This document shows positions 13,712 to 14,436 of a stretch of DNA of 14,436 nt, piece after piece (within the stretch, counting starts at the first letter, position 1; each line of letters begins with the position of its first letter). The stretch is from an uncultured Clostridium sp. (GTDB taxonomy: Bacteria; Bacillota; Clostridia; Lachnospirales; Lachnospiraceae). The stretch spans positions 1 through 14,436 of the forward strand of contig USFH01000041.1 in assembly GCA_900553925.1 (NCBI GenBank). The letters are read 5' to 3'. The notes beneath the pieces are model-generated. The model worked only from the letters and a program-made list of their open reading frames with translations. It made no database searches and was not told the origin of the DNA. Both the position numbers and the translations under genes were made by a program.

Positions 13712-13766
13712 AATCAAAAAAATCTGCGCCATTTCCAATTTAAAAAATGATGCAGATTTTTTGATT
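13712..13766 (-). terminator. Terminator of the 60-aa gene
   Basis: AATCAAAAAAATCTGC (13712-13727) pairs with GCAGATTTTTTGATT (13752-13766), a stem of about 15 pairs with one unpaired A, and a shorter inner pairing is possible. It lies 14 bases after the stop of the 60-aa gene. A-rich and T-rich flanks on both sides mean it could stop transcription in either direction and insulate the dnaX promoter. Confidence 0.75.
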
Positions 13767-13780
13767 TTAATTTCCTGTTT

Positions 13781-13963
13781 TTATGCTTCTGTTTTTTCTT
13801 CCATGCGAATGCCTGACTCCATATCATCGATCAGCCCATCCGAATGTTTCCGAATCTCCCGGTTGAGTTCTCTTACTTCATCGATTGTCTGACATTTGTC
13901 CGTCGCGGTTGTTATCAACCAAGTAATAAATTGTAATTGCTTATTCGTCACATCTTCTACCAT
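13781..13963 (-). CDS. Small unknown protein (60 aa)
   Basis: ATG at 13963 is fixed by GGAGGTGACAGG just upstream; the longer open frame to 14077 has no ribosome binding site and would place the promoter inside the gene. The protein starts M-V-E-D-V-T-N-K-Q-L-Q-F-I-T-W-L-I and is helical throughout: a hydrophobic first helix (about 8-21), C24, then a charged helix V-R-E-L-N-R-E-I-R-K and an acidic end with M-E-E-K-T-E-A. No signal peptide or known domain. It is a single-gene unit between its own promoter with a palindrome and its own terminator. Function unknown; it could be a small regulator or an accessory protein. Confidence 0.7.
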   Translation of the reverse strand: MVEDVTNKQLQFITWLITTATDKCQTIDEVRELNREIRKHSDGLIDDMESGIRMEEKTEA

Positions 13964-14005
13964 ACCTGTCACCTCCGACAAGCCCTTTCTCTGATTTATC
14001 CATCC

Positions 14006-14064
14006 ACTATGTTCAAACAGAGAAAGCACTTCATTGATTCTCAAGTGTTCTTTGTGAACATAGT
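14006..14064. repeat. 59-bp interrupted palindrome over the promoter of the 60-aa gene
   Basis: Arms ACTATGTTCA (14006-14015) and TGAACATAGT (14055-14064) match perfectly over 10 bp. Inside, AAAG (14023-14026) and CACTT (14027-14031) pair with CTTT (14050-14053) and AAGTG (14043-14047) around an 11-base loop, so the whole segment is a long imperfect hairpin. The outer arm overlaps the -10 element. It could be an operator pair, a leader RNA structure from an upstream transcript, or both. Confidence 0.65.
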
Positions 14065-14067
14065 ATA
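14062..14067 (-). promoter_or_regulatory. Candidate extended -10 promoter for the 60-aa gene
   Basis: TATACT on the minus strand is preceded by TGG (extended -10 pattern), about 98 bases before the ATG at 13963. No good -35 box is seen 17 bases upstream. The overlap with the palindrome supports a regulated promoter. Confidence 0.5.
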
Positions 14068-14122
14068 CCACATTCATATATCTTTACATAGTTTTTTCTT
14101 ATGAGAAATCATGCCGAATCTC

Positions 14123-14436
14123 TCACGAGACGAAAAACTCCTCATTCGCAAATCCAACCACATCGCCCTTCTCTAATCTTTGCTCGGTCATCGCAGGAAT
14201 CCGTTTCGTGTTGATAAACGTCCCGTTCGTCGAATCCGCATCCTCAATATAGAGTCCATCCGGCCGGTGAAACAGCCGGGCATGCACACGGGAAATCTGT
14301 GTGGTTGTGACGCGGTAATCGGAGGTTTTGTCTCTCCCGATCGTAAGTGTGACTGTGCCCTCCGGGATTCGGAATGGCTCGAGAGCGCCATTCGTAAGCG
14401 GAACCAGCTTCATGGCTGCAGCCCGGCTGTCACGTA
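14123..14436 (-). CDS. C-terminal FHA domain of a larger protein (5' end beyond window)
   Basis: FHA domains bind phosphothreonine peptides. The visible part carries the full motif set: T-I-G-R-D-K near residue 25 of the stretch starting M-K-L-V-P-L-T-N, S-R-V-H-A (41-45 of that stretch), D-S-T-N-G-T-F-I-N (60-68) and the closing G-D-V-V-G-F-A-N-E-E-F-F-V-S. An ATG exists at 14413, but no ribosome binding site precedes it and the frame is open to the window edge (R-D-S-R-A-A-A before the Met), so this is the end of a longer protein. In Lachnospiraceae such a C-terminal FHA often follows an N-terminal DUF6382 domain and membrane segment; that identity is inferred. It would act as a phosphopeptide-recognition module in signalling or secretion/pilus machinery. 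Confidence 0.85.
   Translation of the reverse strand, partial: RDSRAAAMKLVPLTNGALEPFRIPEGTVTLTIGRDKTSDYRVTTTQISRVHARLFHRPDGLYIEDADSTNGTFINTKRIPAMTEQRLEKGDVVGFANEEFFVS

Noticed and set aside
13964..14077. N-terminal extension of the 60-aa protein to 98 aa
   Set aside because: The upstream ATG at 14077 has no ribosome binding site and the extension would translate through the promoter and palindrome, whereas ATG 13963 has a near-perfect GGAGGTGA.
1..14436. CRISPR array, tRNA, rRNA or intact insertion sequence
   Set aside because: No regularly spaced repeats, no cloverleaf-like segments with CCA ends, and no transposase frame with terminal inverted repeats were found on reading both strands.

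Overview
The window looks like a chromosomal segment of a gut-type Clostridia bacterium, most likely a member of the Lachnospiraceae. The evidence is an ordinary low-to-mid GC Firmicutes housekeeping block (dnaX, ybaB/ebfC, recR, a clostridial-type phosphofructokinase), strong GGAGG-type ribosome binding sites, and several lineage-type proteins: a DUF4869-like protein, a Ser/Thr/Pro-rich lipoprotein with a Cys/His tail, and a C-terminal FHA protein ending of the kind seen in this family. I infer this from content and have not checked it against a database.

Layout. (a) 1-1741, plus strand, visibly AT-rich: the tail of one gene, then 2 bases later a 547-residue protein of unknown function with a winged-helix-like N-terminus. 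This is the end of an accessory, probably horizontally acquired operon. (b) 1754-2457: a convergent hairpin, a small XRE-type regulator on the minus strand, and an AT-rich spacer of about 390 bases carrying repeated GGACATTT motifs. (c) 2477-4270, minus strand: a small cassette of poorly known genes (188-aa protein, 67-aa charged helical protein, DUF4869-like protein, coiled-coil fragment) closed by a good terminator. (d) 4475-5446, minus: a zinc-ribbon-like surface lipoprotein, its terminator, and a 39-aa hydrophobic peptide gene directly behind that terminator. (e) 5657-8558, minus: a 117-aa cytosolic protein coupled to an 848-aa membrane-anchored extracytoplasmic protein whose C-terminus looks like a C39-peptidase fold without the catalytic His. 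(f) 8660-13600, minus, the conserved core: flavodoxin-SCP2 fusion, dnaX, ybaB/ebfC, recR and pfkA, read from a recognisable extended -10 promoter at 13659-13687. (g) 13712-14436, minus: a 60-aa protein preceded by a 59-bp interrupted palindrome that overlaps its promoter, and the C-terminal FHA domain of a protein that runs off the window.

How the genes work together. dnaX (clamp loader), ybaB/ebfC (nucleoid-associated protein) and recR (recombinational repair) form the conserved replication/repair operon of Firmicutes; recR and ybaB overlap by one base. The flavodoxin-SCP2 gene lies 17 bases ahead of dnaX and is very likely co-transcribed. pfkA follows about 95 bases after recR and has its own good ribosome binding site. 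The 117-aa/848-aa pair is translationally coupled and probably makes one envelope-associated module.

The best candidates for something undescribed are the AT-rich operon at the left edge, the 117-aa/848-aa module with its degenerate C39-like domain, the peptide gene behind the lipoprotein terminator, the DUF4869 cassette, and the palindrome controlling the 60-aa gene. I see no CRISPR array, rRNA, tRNA or complete insertion sequence.
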